Part shown: positions 1-10,500 of the stretch, piece after piece
Position numbering within the stretch: the first letter of the stretch is position 1
Layout: each line of letters opens with the position of its first letter
From: Achromobacter sp. Root83
Lineage (GTDB): Bacteria; Pseudomonadota; Gammaproteobacteria; Burkholderiales; Burkholderiaceae_B
Assembly: GCF_001428845.1 (NCBI RefSeq)
Contig: NZ_LMIU01000001.1
Coordinates: forward strand, 434,984 to 498,983
Direction of reading: 5' to 3'
DNA: 64,000 bases
Notes under the pieces: model-generated
Told to the model about the DNA's origin: nothing
Seen by the model: only the letters and a program-made list of their open reading frames with translations
Database searches by the model: none
Position numbers and translations under genes: made by a program

Positions 1-1
1 G

Positions 2-1291
2 GAACGGATGTTGCTGGACCGGGTCGATAACCTGCCGCCCAAGGTTTCGATGGCCGTGCTGGTGATGGACAACGACACGCTCGAGATCAAAGCCTACGCG
101 GGGTCTGCGGATTTTTCGGACGAAAGCCGATACTCCCACGTCGACATGGTGCGCGGCGTGCGCTCGCCAGGCTCCACGCTCAAGCCGTTTCTTTATGCCC
201 AGGCGCTGGATGAAGGCCTGATCCATTCCGAAAGCCTGCTGATCGACGCGCCCATGTCTTTCGGAGGCTATGCGCCCGGTAATTTCCAGGCGGCCTTCGC
301 GGGCCCGATCAGCGTGTCGCAGGCCTTGCAGCGGTCTCTGAACGTGCCGGCCGTGGACTTGCTGGACCGCGTCGGACCCGTCAGTTTTGCCTCAGTTATG
401 CTGGCGGGAGGCGTGAAATTACGCTTGCCCGCCGGTGCGCAACCAAATTTGAGCTTGATTTTGGGCGGGGGTGGCACCACATTGGAAGAACTGGTCGGCG
501 CTTACCGGGCTTTGGCCCGCGGTGGCGTGGCGGGGCGGCCCCGGCTCAGGGCGGAGCAGCCCAGGGTCGAGTCCCGTATGATGAGTCCTGGCGCGGCCTG
601 GATCGTTCGCGATATCCTGGAAGGCGGCGGGCACCCGGACCGGCCGTTCTACCAGTCGGGCAGCCCGGCCCGGCAACTGGCCTGGAAAACCGGAACCAGT
701 TTCGGATTCCGGGATGCATGGGCGGTCGGAGTGACCGACAGATGGACGATCGGCGTTTGGGTAGGACGTCCGGACGGCACGCCGAACCCCGGCTTCTTTG
801 GGGCGAATGTGGCGGCGCCGCTACTGCAGGACATCGTGGCGGCCTTGCCGGAAGGCGCCCAGCAGGCCAGGGTCAGGCCCGAAACGGTGCATGCGGCCGT
901 GACGTGCTGGCCCTTGGGCTACAGGCTGGGCAGCGTGCCATCGGGCGCATGTCCCGAACAGCGCGCGGCTTGGACGCTTAATGAAACGGCGCCGCCGTCG
1001 TTTGCCGGCTATGCCGACGCCACCAAGGCGCCGTTGCGGCTGGGCGGCGTGGCCAATGGTTCGGTGCTTCGGCCCGTGCCCGGCAAGCAGCAGGTGGCGC
1101 TGGAAGTGGATGTGCAAGGCGCCGAGGGCGAAGTATGGTGGATGCTCGATGGCCGTGTTTCAAGTCACGGCGCGGCGGGTCATCCGTTTAATTTGGTGCT
1201 GGCGCAAGACGGCCGGTATACGCTTACCGTCATGGATACACATGGCCGCCACGACAGCGTGGTTTTTGAAATCGCTGGCGTTACGCCATGA
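2..1291 (+). CDS. pbpC: Penicillin-binding protein 1C, C-terminal part (partial at window edge)
   Basis: The reading frame is already open at the window edge, so the N-terminal glycosyltransferase domain lies upstream and is not seen. The visible part is the transpeptidase domain that cross-links peptidoglycan in the periplasm. Counting from the first visible Met at base 8, the acylation motif is STLK (about residues 56-59, in SPGSTLKPF), an SLN motif follows in the SLNVPAVDLL segment, and KTGT lies near residue 227. The last 90 or so residues look like the beta-rich C-terminal extension (BiPBP type) of the PbpC family. In this family an alpha-2-macroglobulin gene is often upstream, but that cannot be seen here. 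clpA follows after 55 bases. Confidence 0.88.
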   Translation, partial: ERMLLDRVDNLPPKVSMAVLVMDNDTLEIKAYAGSADFSDESRYSHVDMVRGVRSPGSTLKPFLYAQALDEGLIHSESLLIDAPMSFGGYAPGNFQAAFAGPISVSQALQRSLNVPAVDLLDRVGPVSFASVMLAGGVKLRLPAGAQPNLSLILGGGGTTLEELVGAYRALARGGVAGRPRLRAEQPRVESRMMSPGAAWIVRDILEGGGHPDRPFYQSGSPARQLAWKTGTSFGFRDAWAVGVTDRWTIGVWVGRPDGTPNPGFFGANVAAPLLQDIVAALPEGAQQARVRPETVHAAVTCWPLGYRLGSVPSGACPEQRAAWTLNETAPPSFAGYADATKAPLRLGGVANGSVLRPVPGKQQVALEVDVQGAEGEVWWMLDGRVSSHGAAGHPFNLVLAQDGRYTLTVMDTHGRHDSVVFEIAGVTP

Positions 1292-1346
1292 TCGGCATAG
1301 AATATGAATCGTGTATTTGACCGCTTCGATGCGTTACGGAGGAAGC

Positions 1347-3659
1347 GTGATTTCCCAAGAGCTTGAAGTCAGCCTGCATATGGCTTTTGTCGAGGCCCGT
1401 TCGGCCCGGCATGAATTTATAACCGTCGAGCATCTGCTGTTGTCGTTGCTGGACAACGCGTCTGCCGTCGAGGTTCTGCGCGCTTGCGCCGCCAATCTAG
1501 ACGACTTGCGCCGCAACCTGCGCCAGTTCGTTTCGGAAAACACGCCGGTGATCCCGAGCGGCGCCGAAGTCGACACGCAACCGACGCTGGGTTTTCAGCG
1601 CGTGATCCAGCGCGCGATCATGCATGTGTCCGCTGGAGGCACCGGCAAGAAGCCGGTCACCGGCGCGAACGTGCTGGTGGCCATATTCGGCGAAAAGGAC
1701 TCGCATGCCGTGTACTACCTGCAGCAGCAGGGCGTGACACGGCTCGATGTCGTCAACTTCCTGTCGCATGGCATTACCAAACAGCCGCAGGTGGAGTCCG
1801 CCGCCGTGCAGAAAGAGCAACAGCCCAATGGTGAAGAGCAGGGCGAATCGCGCCAGTCGCCGCTGGACCAATACGCCACCGACCTGAACGCCGCCGCGCT
1901 TGCGGGCCGCATCGATCCCCTGATCGGTCGCGAGCACGAAGTCGAACGCGTCATCCAGGTGCTGTGCCGCCGCCGCAAGAACAATCCGCTGCTGGTCGGC
2001 GAGGCCGGCGTGGGCAAGACCGCCATCGCCGAAGGCCTGGCCTGGCGCATCACGCGCGGCGAAGTGCCGGAAATCCTGCAGGCTGCCCAGGTCTTTTCGC
2101 TGGACATGGGCGCTTTGCTGGCGGGCACCAAATACCGCGGCGATTTCGAACAGCGTCTGAAGGGTGTGCTCAAGCAGATCCGCGGCAATCCCGACGCCAT
2201 TCTGTTCATCGACGAAATCCATACGCTGATCGGCGCCGGTTCGGCTTCGGGCGGCACGCTGGACGCGTCCAATCTGCTCAAGCCGGCCCTGTCGTCCGGC
2301 CAGCTCAAGTGCATCGGCGCCACCACGTACACCGAATACCGCGGTGTCTTCGAAAAGGACCATGCGCTGTCGCGCCGGTTCCAGAAGATCGACGTGCCCG
2401 AGCCCAGCATCGAACAGACCGTGCAGATTCTGCGCGGCCTGAAGAGTCGCTTCGAAGAGCACCACAGCGTGCGCTATTCGGCTGCCGCGCTGTCGGCCGC
2501 AGCGGAGCTGTCCGCCCGCTTCATCAACGACCGCCACCTGCCCGACAAGGCCATCGACGTGATCGACGAGGCCGGCGCCGCCCAGCGCCTGCTGCCGCGT
2601 TCGCGCCAGAAAAAGGTGATCGGCAAGGTGGACATCGAAAATATCGTATCCAAGATCGCGCGCATCCCGCCGCAGTCCGTCTCCAACGACGACCGCAGCA
2701 AGCTCGCCACCCTTGATCGCGACCTGAAGACCGTGGTCTTTGGCCAGGACGGCGCCATCGATGCGCTGTCCGCGGCCATCAAGATGGCGCGGTCGGGCCT
2801 GGGCAAGCCGGAAAAGCCGATCGGCGCTTTCCTGCTTTCCGGTCCCACGGGCGTGGGCAAGACCGAAGTGGCCCGCCAGCTGGCATTCACGCTGGGCGTG
2901 GAGCTGCTGCGCTTCGATATGTCGGAGTACATGGAACGCCACGCGGTGTCGCGCCTGATCGGCGCGCCTCCGGGCTACGTGGGGTTCGACCAGGGCGGGC
3001 TCCTTACCGAAGCCATCACCAAGCAGCCGCACTGCGTGTTGTTGCTCGATGAAATCGAAAAGGCGCACCCGGATGTCTTCAACATCCTGCTGCAGGTCAT
3101 GGACCACGGCACACTGACCGACAACAATGGCCGCAAGGCTGACTTCCGCAACGTCATCCTCATCATGACGACGAACGCGGGGGCCGAGACCTTGAACCGT
3201 CCGTCGATCGGTTTCTCGAACTCGCGGATGGTGGGCGACGAAATGGCGGAAATCCGCCGCATGTTCACGCCCGAATTCCGCAACCGCCTGGACGCGATCA
3301 TTCCCTTCGCCTCGCTGGACCGCGAGGTCATCCTGCGCGTGGTGGACAAGTTCCTCATGCAGCTCGAAGACCAGTTGCACGAACGCCGCGTGGAAGCCGT
3401 ATTCACCACGCGCCTGCGTGAACATCTTGCCAAGGAGGGGTTCGACCCGCTGATGGGCGCGCGTCCCATGCAACGCCTCATCCAGGACACCATCCGACGC
3501 GCGTTGGCCGACGAGCTGCTGTTTGGCAAGCTGGTCGACGGCGGGTCGGTCACGGTCGACCTGGACGATACGGGCAAGGTTACGCTGGACTTCGACGACA
3601 GCGGCAAGCCGCCTTCATCGGACGCGCCAGACAAGCAGGAAGTCGAACTAGTCGATTGA
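1347..3659 (+). CDS. clpA: ATP-dependent Clp protease ATP-binding subunit ClpA
   Basis: AAA+ unfoldase that feeds substrates to ClpP in the cytoplasm. The product is about 770 residues. I place the start at GTG 1347, because a GGAGGA ribosome site sits at 1338-1343 and the protein then begins ISQELEVSL, like other ClpA N termini. An upstream in-frame start at 1311 would add 12 unlikely residues. The N domain (about 1-145) is followed by two AAA modules with Walker A motifs near residues 218-226 (GEAGVGKT) and 499-507 (GPTGVGKT). The IGF tripeptide near residue 619 is the ClpP-docking loop, which separates ClpA from ClpB. No clpS lies directly upstream; pbpC occupies that position. The stop codon overlaps the pqiA start by one base. 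Confidence 0.95.
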   Translation: MISQELEVSLHMAFVEARSARHEFITVEHLLLSLLDNASAVEVLRACAANLDDLRRNLRQFVSENTPVIPSGAEVDTQPTLGFQRVIQRAIMHVSAGGTGKKPVTGANVLVAIFGEKDSHAVYYLQQQGVTRLDVVNFLSHGITKQPQVESAAVQKEQQPNGEEQGESRQSPLDQYATDLNAAALAGRIDPLIGREHEVERVIQVLCRRRKNNPLLVGEAGVGKTAIAEGLAWRITRGEVPEILQAAQVFSLDMGALLAGTKYRGDFEQRLKGVLKQIRGNPDAILFIDEIHTLIGAGSASGGTLDASNLLKPALSSGQLKCIGATTYTEYRGVFEKDHALSRRFQKIDVPEPSIEQTVQILRGLKSRFEEHHSVRYSAAALSAAAELSARFINDRHLPDKAIDVIDEAGAAQRLLPRSRQKKVIGKVDIENIVSKIARIPPQSVSNDDRSKLATLDRDLKTVVFGQDGAIDALSAAIKMARSGLGKPEKPIGAFLLSGPTGVGKTEVARQLAFTLGVELLRFDMSEYMERHAVSRLIGAPPGYVGFDQGGLLTEAITKQPHCVLLLDEIEKAHPDVFNILLQVMDHGTLTDNNGRKADFRNVILIMTTNAGAETLNRPSIGFSNSRMVGDEMAEIRRMFTPEFRNRLDAIIPFASLDREVILRVVDKFLMQLEDQLHERRVEAVFTTRLREHLAKEGFDPLMGARPMQRLIQDTIRRALADELLFGKLVDGGSVTVDLDDTGKVTLDFDDSGKPPSSDAPDKQEVELVD

Positions 3660-4975
3660 TGACCGCGGACCGCCAGCCGCTGATCGAGTGCGAACACTGC
3701 GCAAGCATCTATCGCCGACATCAGCTCGAACCTGGCGAGACCGCCAATTGCGCCCGCTGCGGTGCCATACTCTGGCGCTACAGCGGGCTTACTTTGTCCA
3801 ATTGGCTGGCGCTTGCCATTACCGCTCTGATCGTTTTCGGGGTGGCCAACGCCTATCCGGTCGCTTCCATGTCGGTGCAGGGCATGGTCCAGCAGGCGTC
3901 CTTGCTGGACTCCATCTTCATCACCTGGCGCCAAGGGCACTGGGTGGTCGCCGTGATGACCGGCCTGGCCGGTTTCGTGTTGCCGCTGTTGCAGCTCACG
4001 GTGCTGCTATGGGTGCTTGGCCCCTTGGCACAGGGGCGCGAGCCGGCCGCCTTCCGTGGCGCCATGCGATTGCTGGGCGCGCTGCGGCCCTGGTGCATGG
4101 TCCCGGTGTTCCTGCTGGGGGTCCTGGTCGCGGTGGTCAAGCTGGCCGGCATGGCGGCGGTGTCTCCGGGCATCGGCCTGGGCGCCTTCGGCATCCTGAC
4201 CATCCTGCTGACCATCTTGGGCCGCCTGTCGCCGCACGTGCTCTGGCGCTACGCGGAGACGGTGGGGGCCGAGCCCGTGCATGTGCCCGAGAGCGGCCCG
4301 GACGTGGTGCTTACCGGCTGCCATGTTTGCGGCCAGGTGCAGGCCCTGTCGCGCGAGGCCGGCCCCGAAGACCATCATCACTGCGTGCGTTGCGACGCGC
4401 AGGTGCACTACCGCAAACCCGATCATCTGTCGCGCACCTGGGCGCTGCTGCTTGCCGCCGTGGTGTTCTACATTCCCGCCAATGTGCTGCCGGTGATGCA
4501 GGTCAACTCGCTGCTGGGCGACAGCGCCCACACGATCCTGGGTGGCGTGGTCGAGCTGTGGCAAATGGGTTCCTGGGATATTGCGCTGATCGTGTTCATC
4601 GCCAGCGTGGCGGTGCCGCTGACCAAGCTGCTGGCGCTGATCCTGCTGCTGCTGACCGAGCAATGGCGCAGCACGACCAATCTGCGGCCGCGCACCCGTC
4701 TGTATCAAATGGTAGAGTTCATCGGCCAATGGTCGATGCTGGACGTCTTTGTCGTTATATTGCTGGCGGCGCTGGCGGATTTTCAGGGCTTGATGGAAAT
4801 CAGCGCGGGCGCGGGCGCCGCGGCGTTTGGCGTCGTCGTCATCCTGACCATGCTGGCGGCCATGAGCTTTGACCTGCGGCGTAGTTGGGACCTGGAAGGG
4901 CAGAGTGAAATCGAATTGGCGCCGGTGGAAGTCCGGCGCCCGCCGGCGCCCGCCGCCGGCAAGGAAATGGGCTAG
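3659..4975 (+). CDS. pqiA: PqiA-family intermembrane transport integral membrane protein
   Basis: Inner-membrane component of the Pqi lipid transport system, about 438 residues. It has two homologous halves. Each starts with a paired CxxC zinc-ribbon-like motif (CEHC...CARC near the N terminus; CHVC...CVRC near residues 220-245), and each continues into four or so hydrophobic helices. ATG 3659 overlaps the clpA stop (TGATG), so translation is probably coupled. A TTG one codon earlier is less likely. The partners pqiB and pqiC follow directly. The family was first known as paraquat-inducible and is now tied to phospholipid traffic between the two membranes. The role is inferred from homology and the conserved gene order. 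Confidence 0.9.
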   Translation: MTADRQPLIECEHCASIYRRHQLEPGETANCARCGAILWRYSGLTLSNWLALAITALIVFGVANAYPVASMSVQGMVQQASLLDSIFITWRQGHWVVAVMTGLAGFVLPLLQLTVLLWVLGPLAQGREPAAFRGAMRLLGALRPWCMVPVFLLGVLVAVVKLAGMAAVSPGIGLGAFGILTILLTILGRLSPHVLWRYAETVGAEPVHVPESGPDVVLTGCHVCGQVQALSREAGPEDHHHCVRCDAQVHYRKPDHLSRTWALLLAAVVFYIPANVLPVMQVNSLLGDSAHTILGGVVELWQMGSWDIALIVFIASVAVPLTKLLALILLLLTEQWRSTTNLRPRTRLYQMVEFIGQWSMLDVFVVILLAALADFQGLMEISAGAGAAAFGVVVILTMLAAMSFDLRRSWDLEGQSEIELAPVEVRRPPAPAAGKEMG

Positions 4976-5013
4976 GAAGGCCGTTTTTTCCCGCTCACAA
5001 AAAGGAAGAGTAG

Positions 5014-6678
5014 ATGTCCGAGCAAGCACCCGGATCCGGTGAAGAGAAGTTCGCGTCGCCCGCGATCTCCCGCAAGCAGAAGCGCCGGATCTCCTGGATC
5101 TGGCTGGTGCCTGTGGTTGCGGCGCTGATGGGGCTGTCGCTGGTCGTACGGACCTGGATGCAGGCAGGTCCTGACATTTCGATTTCGTTCAACACCGCCG
5201 AAGGCCTGGAGGTGGGCAAGACCCAGCTCCGCTACAAGGACGTGAACATCGGCACGGTGAAATCCATAGGCTTCAATGCCGACCGCAGCAAGGTGGTCGT
5301 GCGGGCGGAGCTTGCCAAGGAAGTCTCGGATCTGGCGCGCGAGGGCACGAACTTCTGGGTGGTGCGGCCGCGGCTGGACGTGAGCGGCGTCTCGGGCCTG
5401 GGCACGTTGTTGTCGGGTGCTTATATCGGCGTGGACGCGGTGGAAGGCAAGGGCGAGACCGCGCGGGCCACCAAGCTGAATTTCGAAGGCCTGGAAATTC
5501 CCCCGGCCGTGACCCACGACCGTGCCGGCAAGCGCTTCATGCTGAAGGCCTCCGATCTGGGATCGCTGGACATCGGTTCGCCGGTGTACTTCCGGCGCAT
5601 CAATGTCGGCCGCGTGATCGGCTATGCCCTGGACCAGAACGGCAGCGCCGTGAACGTCGAGGTTTTCGTGGATGCGCCCAACGACAAGTTCGTCACCAAC
5701 GGCACGCGCTTCTGGAACGCCAGCGGCGTGGATTTCAGCGTCAACGCCGATGGCTTGAAGGTCCGCACGCAGTCGCTGGTGTCGATGGCGGTGGGCGGCG
5801 TGGCCTTCGCCCCCGTGCAAACGGCGCGGGACGGAGGATCGGCGGCTCCGGCCGACTCGAACTTCGACCTGTATCCCACCGAGGCCGCTGCCAAGGCCAA
5901 TCCGGACGGCGAGGCCTTCCCGATCCGCATGCGCTTCGATCAGTCGATCCGCGGCCTGACGGTCGGCGCGCCCATTGACTTCAACGGCATCACGCTGGGC
6001 AACGTCACCGAGATCAACCTGGACTTCGATCCGGCCACCAAGCGCTTCTATTCGCTGGTGGACGCCACGCTGTATCCGGAGCGCCTGGGCCGCGTTTACG
6101 AAGAAGTGCGCGAACGCGCGGTCAAGGATGGCGATGTGGCGGGGCAGCGCTTGCTGGGCGTCATGATCAAGCATGGCCTGCGCGCGCAACTGCGCACCGC
6201 CAACCTGCTGACGGGTCAGCTTTACGTGGTGCTGGACGACTTCCCAAACGTCAAGCCGGTCGACTTCCAGCCCTCCAATCCCGCCATCATTCCCACCATT
6301 CCGGGCAATCTGGATCAGCTGCAGCAGCAGATCAGCAATATCGTCGCCAAGATCGAGAAGATCCCGTTCGACAAGATCGGCGACGACCTGCGCGCCACGC
6401 TGGCCAGCACGTCCAAGCTGATGAACCGCCTGGACAAGCAGGTGGCGCCGGAGGCGCAGAACATGCTCAGGCAGGCCAAGGAATCCATGGCGAACATCAA
6501 TTCGCTGCTGGCCTCGGATGCGTCCCTGCCGGTCAACACGGAAAAGGCGATGCAGGAATTGAGCCGGGCGGCGCGTTCGCTGCGAGCGCTGGCCGACTTC
6601 CTGCAATCCAATCCCGAGGCCTTGTTGCGCGGCCGCGGCCCCGATCCCATTCCCGGCTCCGGTCCCGTCAGGAACTAG
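5014..6678 (+). CDS. pqiB: PqiB, periplasm-spanning MCE-domain protein
   Basis: Membrane-anchored MCE (MlaD-like) protein of 554 residues. A short basic cytoplasmic segment is followed by one transmembrane helix (about residues 26-48, ISWIWLVPVVAALMGL). Three MCE repeats come next; each is recognisable by a GLxxGxxVxYxGxxIG-like pattern (GLEVGKTQLRYKDVNIG, GSPVYFRRINVG, GAPIDFNGITLG). The C-terminal region (about 420-530) is helical with heptad-like leucines and probably forms the needle or tube that reaches the outer membrane. A purine-rich AAAGGAAGAG site precedes ATG 5014. It forms an operon with pqiA and pqiC. A paralogue of nearly the same length lies at 61760-63409. Confidence 0.92.
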   Translation: MSEQAPGSGEEKFASPAISRKQKRRISWIWLVPVVAALMGLSLVVRTWMQAGPDISISFNTAEGLEVGKTQLRYKDVNIGTVKSIGFNADRSKVVVRAELAKEVSDLAREGTNFWVVRPRLDVSGVSGLGTLLSGAYIGVDAVEGKGETARATKLNFEGLEIPPAVTHDRAGKRFMLKASDLGSLDIGSPVYFRRINVGRVIGYALDQNGSAVNVEVFVDAPNDKFVTNGTRFWNASGVDFSVNADGLKVRTQSLVSMAVGGVAFAPVQTARDGGSAAPADSNFDLYPTEAAAKANPDGEAFPIRMRFDQSIRGLTVGAPIDFNGITLGNVTEINLDFDPATKRFYSLVDATLYPERLGRVYEEVRERAVKDGDVAGQRLLGVMIKHGLRAQLRTANLLTGQLYVVLDDFPNVKPVDFQPSNPAIIPTIPGNLDQLQQQISNIVAKIEKIPFDKIGDDLRATLASTSKLMNRLDKQVAPEAQNMLRQAKESMANINSLLASDASLPVNTEKAMQELSRAARSLRALADFLQSNPEALLRGRGPDPIPGSGPVRN

Positions 6679-6684
6679 ACATCC

Positions 6685-7398
6685 ATGAATATCCGACCCC
6701 TACGCGGCGCAGAATCCTCCTCCCTGGGTGCGCCAGCCATCGGCCGGCAAGGCAGGCAGCCCAGGCTGCGTGCCGCGCTGGCTGTCCTGGCTTTGTCCGG
6801 CGGGCTGGCCGCCTGCGGTTCCTCGCCTCCCGTTCATTACTACACCCTGCAGGCGCCGGCGGCCCCCAGCGCGGGCCGCGCCGTGGCATCCGCTCCGTTC
6901 CTGATCGAGGTGCAGGCCGTCAGTATCTCGACTCAGGCCGACCAGCCCCAGCTCATGGTGCGTACCGGCGACGGCAGCGTCTCGGCGCTGTATTCCGAGC
7001 GCTGGAGCTCGCCGCTGGGTGACGAGCTGCGCGGCGCCCTGTCCGATGCCCTGAAGCGGGAACTGGGCGCGCTTGACGTGCAAGTGGTCAAACCCGGTCC
7101 TGGCGCGGCCGTCTGGCGCGTGCAGACGGACGTGCAGCGGTTCGAACTGGTGTCGGGCAGCATGGCGCAACTGGACGCGACCTGGCGGGTGCGCCCGGTC
7201 AACCTGAAGGGTTCCGGCCTGTTGTGCCGCAGTGTCGTGACTGAAACGGTCTCGGATGCCGAGGTGCCCAGCCTGATTGCGGCGCAGCAGCGCGCGGTGG
7301 TGAACCTGGCGGGCGCCATGGCCTCGGCGATACGCGGCCAGACGCCGGCGGGTTCGGCGTCGGTGCAGATGATGGGCTGCTCGCCACTGAAGGAATGA
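6685..7398 (+). CDS. pqiC: PqiC-type outer-membrane lipoprotein (DUF330/YmbA family)
   Basis: Lipoprotein of 237 residues that completes the pqiABC set. The lipobox is LAAC with the lipidated Cys at residue 44, after a long basic leader and a hydrophobic core (LAVLALSGG). The mature protein begins with a small-residue linker containing HYYTLQ, a typical opening for the ABC-type transport auxiliary lipoprotein family. It follows pqiB after 6 bases. The family sits on the periplasmic face of the outer membrane and caps the PqiB assembly. The unusually long n-region might mean the true start is further in, but no better in-frame start codon is evident. Confidence 0.85.
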   Translation: MNIRPLRGAESSSLGAPAIGRQGRQPRLRAALAVLALSGGLAACGSSPPVHYYTLQAPAAPSAGRAVASAPFLIEVQAVSISTQADQPQLMVRTGDGSVSALYSERWSSPLGDELRGALSDALKRELGALDVQVVKPGPGAAVWRVQTDVQRFELVSGSMAQLDATWRVRPVNLKGSGLLCRSVVTETVSDAEVPSLIAAQQRAVVNLAGAMASAIRGQTPAGSASVQMMGCSPLKE

Positions 7399-7430
7399 GG
7401 CGACGCGCGAAAAATCGCGTGATCTCAAGC

Positions 7431-7472
7431 GGTTAACCTAGGGTTAACCTTAATACAAACACGGTTGCAACC
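7431..7472. promoter_or_regulatory. Candidate PutA autoregulatory sites upstream of putA
   Basis: The 155-base gap before putA carries two copies of the palindrome GGTTAACC (7431-7438 and 7442-7449), separated by three bases. A perfect palindrome GGTTGCAACC follows at 7463-7472. Enterobacterial PutA, whose ribbon-helix-helix domain is also present here, is known to bind GTTGCA-containing operators. The GTTGCA at 7464-7469 is therefore a plausible autoregulatory site. The role of the GGTTAACC pair is unknown. No convincing -35/-10 pair was found. Confidence 0.5.
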
Positions 7473-7553
7473 TGTCTAGCATACGGTCCTACCCATGCTG
7501 GGTTTCGTTCGGGCCCAGTATTACCTTTGCCATGCGACAGGAAGCAATCTCTT

Positions 7554-10500
7554 ATGGCCAGCACGACCCTCGGCGTCAAAGTCGATGACGCACTACGCGA
7601 CCGCCTGAAGGCGGCCGCGCACAAGCTCAATTGCACGCCGCACTGGCTGCACAAGCAGGCGATCCTCGCCTACCTGGACAAGATCGAGCGGGGCCATCTG
7701 CCCGCCGAAATGTCCCATCTGGGCTTCGATTCGGGCGGCGACGACGAGATAGGTGACGGCCAGTCCGCGCCCACGCCTCCGTTCTACGAATTCGGCCAGG
7801 ACGTGCAGCCGCAATCGGTGCTGCGCGCGGCGATCACCGCGGCCTACCGGCGCCCCGAGCCCGAATGCGTTCCGCTGTTGCTGGGCCAGGCCCGCATGCC
7901 CAATCTGGAAAAAGTGCATGCGATGGCGTCCGGCCTGGTGAAGAAGCTGCGCGGCAAGCGCAGCGGCGGCGGCGTGGAAGGGCTGATCCAGGAATTCTCA
8001 TTGTCCAGCCAGGAAGGCGTGGCCCTGATGTGCCTGGCCGAAGCGCTGCTGCGCATTCCCGACCGGGCCACGCGCGACGCGCTGATCCGCGACAAGGTCG
8101 CGCGCGGCGACTGGAAGTCGCACATGGGCGGCTCGCAATCCCTGTTCGTCAACGCGGCCACGTGGGGCCTGATGATTACCGGCAAGCTGGTGGCCGTGAG
8201 CAGCGAACAATCGCTGTCCAAGGCGTTGACCCGCCTGATCGGCAAGGGCGGCGAGCCCCTGGTGCGCAAGGGCGTGAACATGGCCATGCGCATGATGGGC
8301 GAGCAGTTCGTGTCCGGCCAGACCATCTCCGAGGCGCTGGCCAACAACCGCAAGATGGAAGCGCGCGGCTTCCGTTATTCCTACGACATGCTGGGCGAGG
8401 CCGCCACCACGGCGGATGACGCCGAACGCTATTACGCGTCGTACGAACAGGCTATCCACGCGATCGGCAAGGCCGCGGCCGGACGCGGCATCTATGAAGG
8501 GCCGGGCATCTCGATCAAGCTGTCGGCGCTGCATCCGCGCTATTCGCGCGGCCAGCGCGAACGCGTCATGGCCGAGTTGCTGCCGCGCGTGAAAGCGCTG
8601 ACTGCGCTGGCCCGCAGCTACGACATCGGCCTGAATATCGACGCCGAAGAGGCCGACCGCCTGGAAATCTCGCTCGACCTGCTGGAGGCGCTTTGTTTCG
8701 CCCCCGAACTGGAAGGCTGGAACGGCATCGGCTTCGTCATCCAGGCCTACCAGAAGCGCGCGCCGTTCGTGATCGACTACGTGATCGACCTGGCCCGCCG
8801 CAGCCGTCACCGCGTGATGGTGCGCCTGGTGAAGGGCGCTTACTGGGACAGCGAGATCAAGCGCGCGCAGGTCGATGGCCTGGAAGGCTATCCGGTCTAT
8901 ACCCGCAAGCTGTACACCGACGTGGCCTACCTGGCCTGCGCCCGCAAGCTGCTGGGCGCCCCGGAAGCCGTGTACCCGCAGTTCGCCACGCACAACGCCT
9001 ACACGCTGGCGGCGATCTATCAGCTCGCCGGCCAGAACTACTACCCGGGCCAGTACGAGTTCCAGTGCCTGCACGGCATGGGCGAACCGCTGTACGACGA
9101 AGTGGTCGGTCCGCTGGCGCAGGGCAAGCTCAACCGTCCCTGCCGCATCTACGCGCCGGTCGGCACGCACGAAACGCTGCTGGCGTATCTGGTGCGCCGT
9201 CTGCTCGAAAACGGCGCCAACACCTCGTTCGTAAACCTGATCGGCGACGACAGCATTCCGGTCGAAACGCTGGTGGCGGACCCCGTTGACGCCGCCGCGC
9301 GCATCGTGCCCCTGGGTGCGCCGCACGAGAAGATCCCGCTGCCGCGTGAGCTGTATGGCGACCTGCAACAGGGCGCGCGCGCCAATTCGGCGGGCCTGGA
9401 CCTCAGCAACGAACATCGCCTGGGTTCGCTGTCCGCCGCATTGCTGACCAGCGCGGCCACGCCGTGGCACGCCGCGCCCATGCTGGGCGAGGGCGGCGAT
9501 GTCTGGGACGCTGCCCGCGCCATCGAAGTGCGCAACCCCGCCAACCTGCGCGACGTGGTGGGCCACGTCATCGAGGCGCAGGCCGACGAGGCCGATCTTG
9601 CGCTGCGAGCCGCCGCCAATGCGTCGCCGATCTGGCAGTCCACGCCGGTGGCGGAGCGGGCCCAGTGCCTGCGCCGCGCCGCGCAGTTGCTGGAAGAGCA
9701 GATGCAGACGCTGCTGGGCCTGATCGTGCGCGAGGCCGGCAAGTCGCTGCCCAACGCCATCGCCGAGGTCCGCGAGGCCGTGGACTTCCTGCGCTATTAC
9801 GCCGACCAGGCCGAACGGGAATTCAGCAACGACACGCATCGCCCGCTGGGCACCGTGCTGTGCATCAGCCCCTGGAATTTCCCGCTGGCCATCTTCACCG
9901 GCCAGGTCGCGGCCGCGCTGGCCGCGGGCAATACCGTGCTGGCCAAGCCCGCCGAGCAGACGCCCCTGATCGCGGCCCAGGCTGTGTCCATCCTGCGGGC
10001 GGCGGGCGTGCCCGCCGGCGCCGTACAGTTGCTGCCGGGCCGTGGCGAAACCGTGGGTGCGCAGTTGGTTGCCAGCCCCGGCGTGCGCGGCGTGATGTTC
10101 ACCGGATCCACCGACGTCGCGCGCATCATCGCGCGCACCCTGGCGGATCGCCTGGACGACGACGGCCACACCATCCCGCTGATCGCGGAGACGGGCGGTC
10201 AGAACGCCATGGTGGTGGATTCCTCCGCCTTGTCCGAGCAGGTCGTGTTCGACGTGCTCAGCTCCGCCTTCGATTCGGCCGGCCAGCGGTGCTCGGCGCT
10301 GCGCGTGCTGTGCGTGCAGGAAGACAACGCCGACCATGTGCTGACGATGTTGCGCGGGGCCATGCGCGAACTTGCCGTGGGCAATCCCGACCGCCTCTCG
10401 GTGGATGTGGGCCCGGTCATCGACACCGAAGCGCGCAACGGTATCCAGCGGCACATCGAGACGATGCGCACGGCAGGCCATCGCGTGGATCAGGTTGAAC

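Noticed and set aside
1497..3473. A 658-codon open frame antisense to clpA
   Set aside because: Its composition is rich in His, Arg, Gln and Gly, as expected from reading a high-GC gene backwards, and ClpA motifs on the plus strand explain the region.
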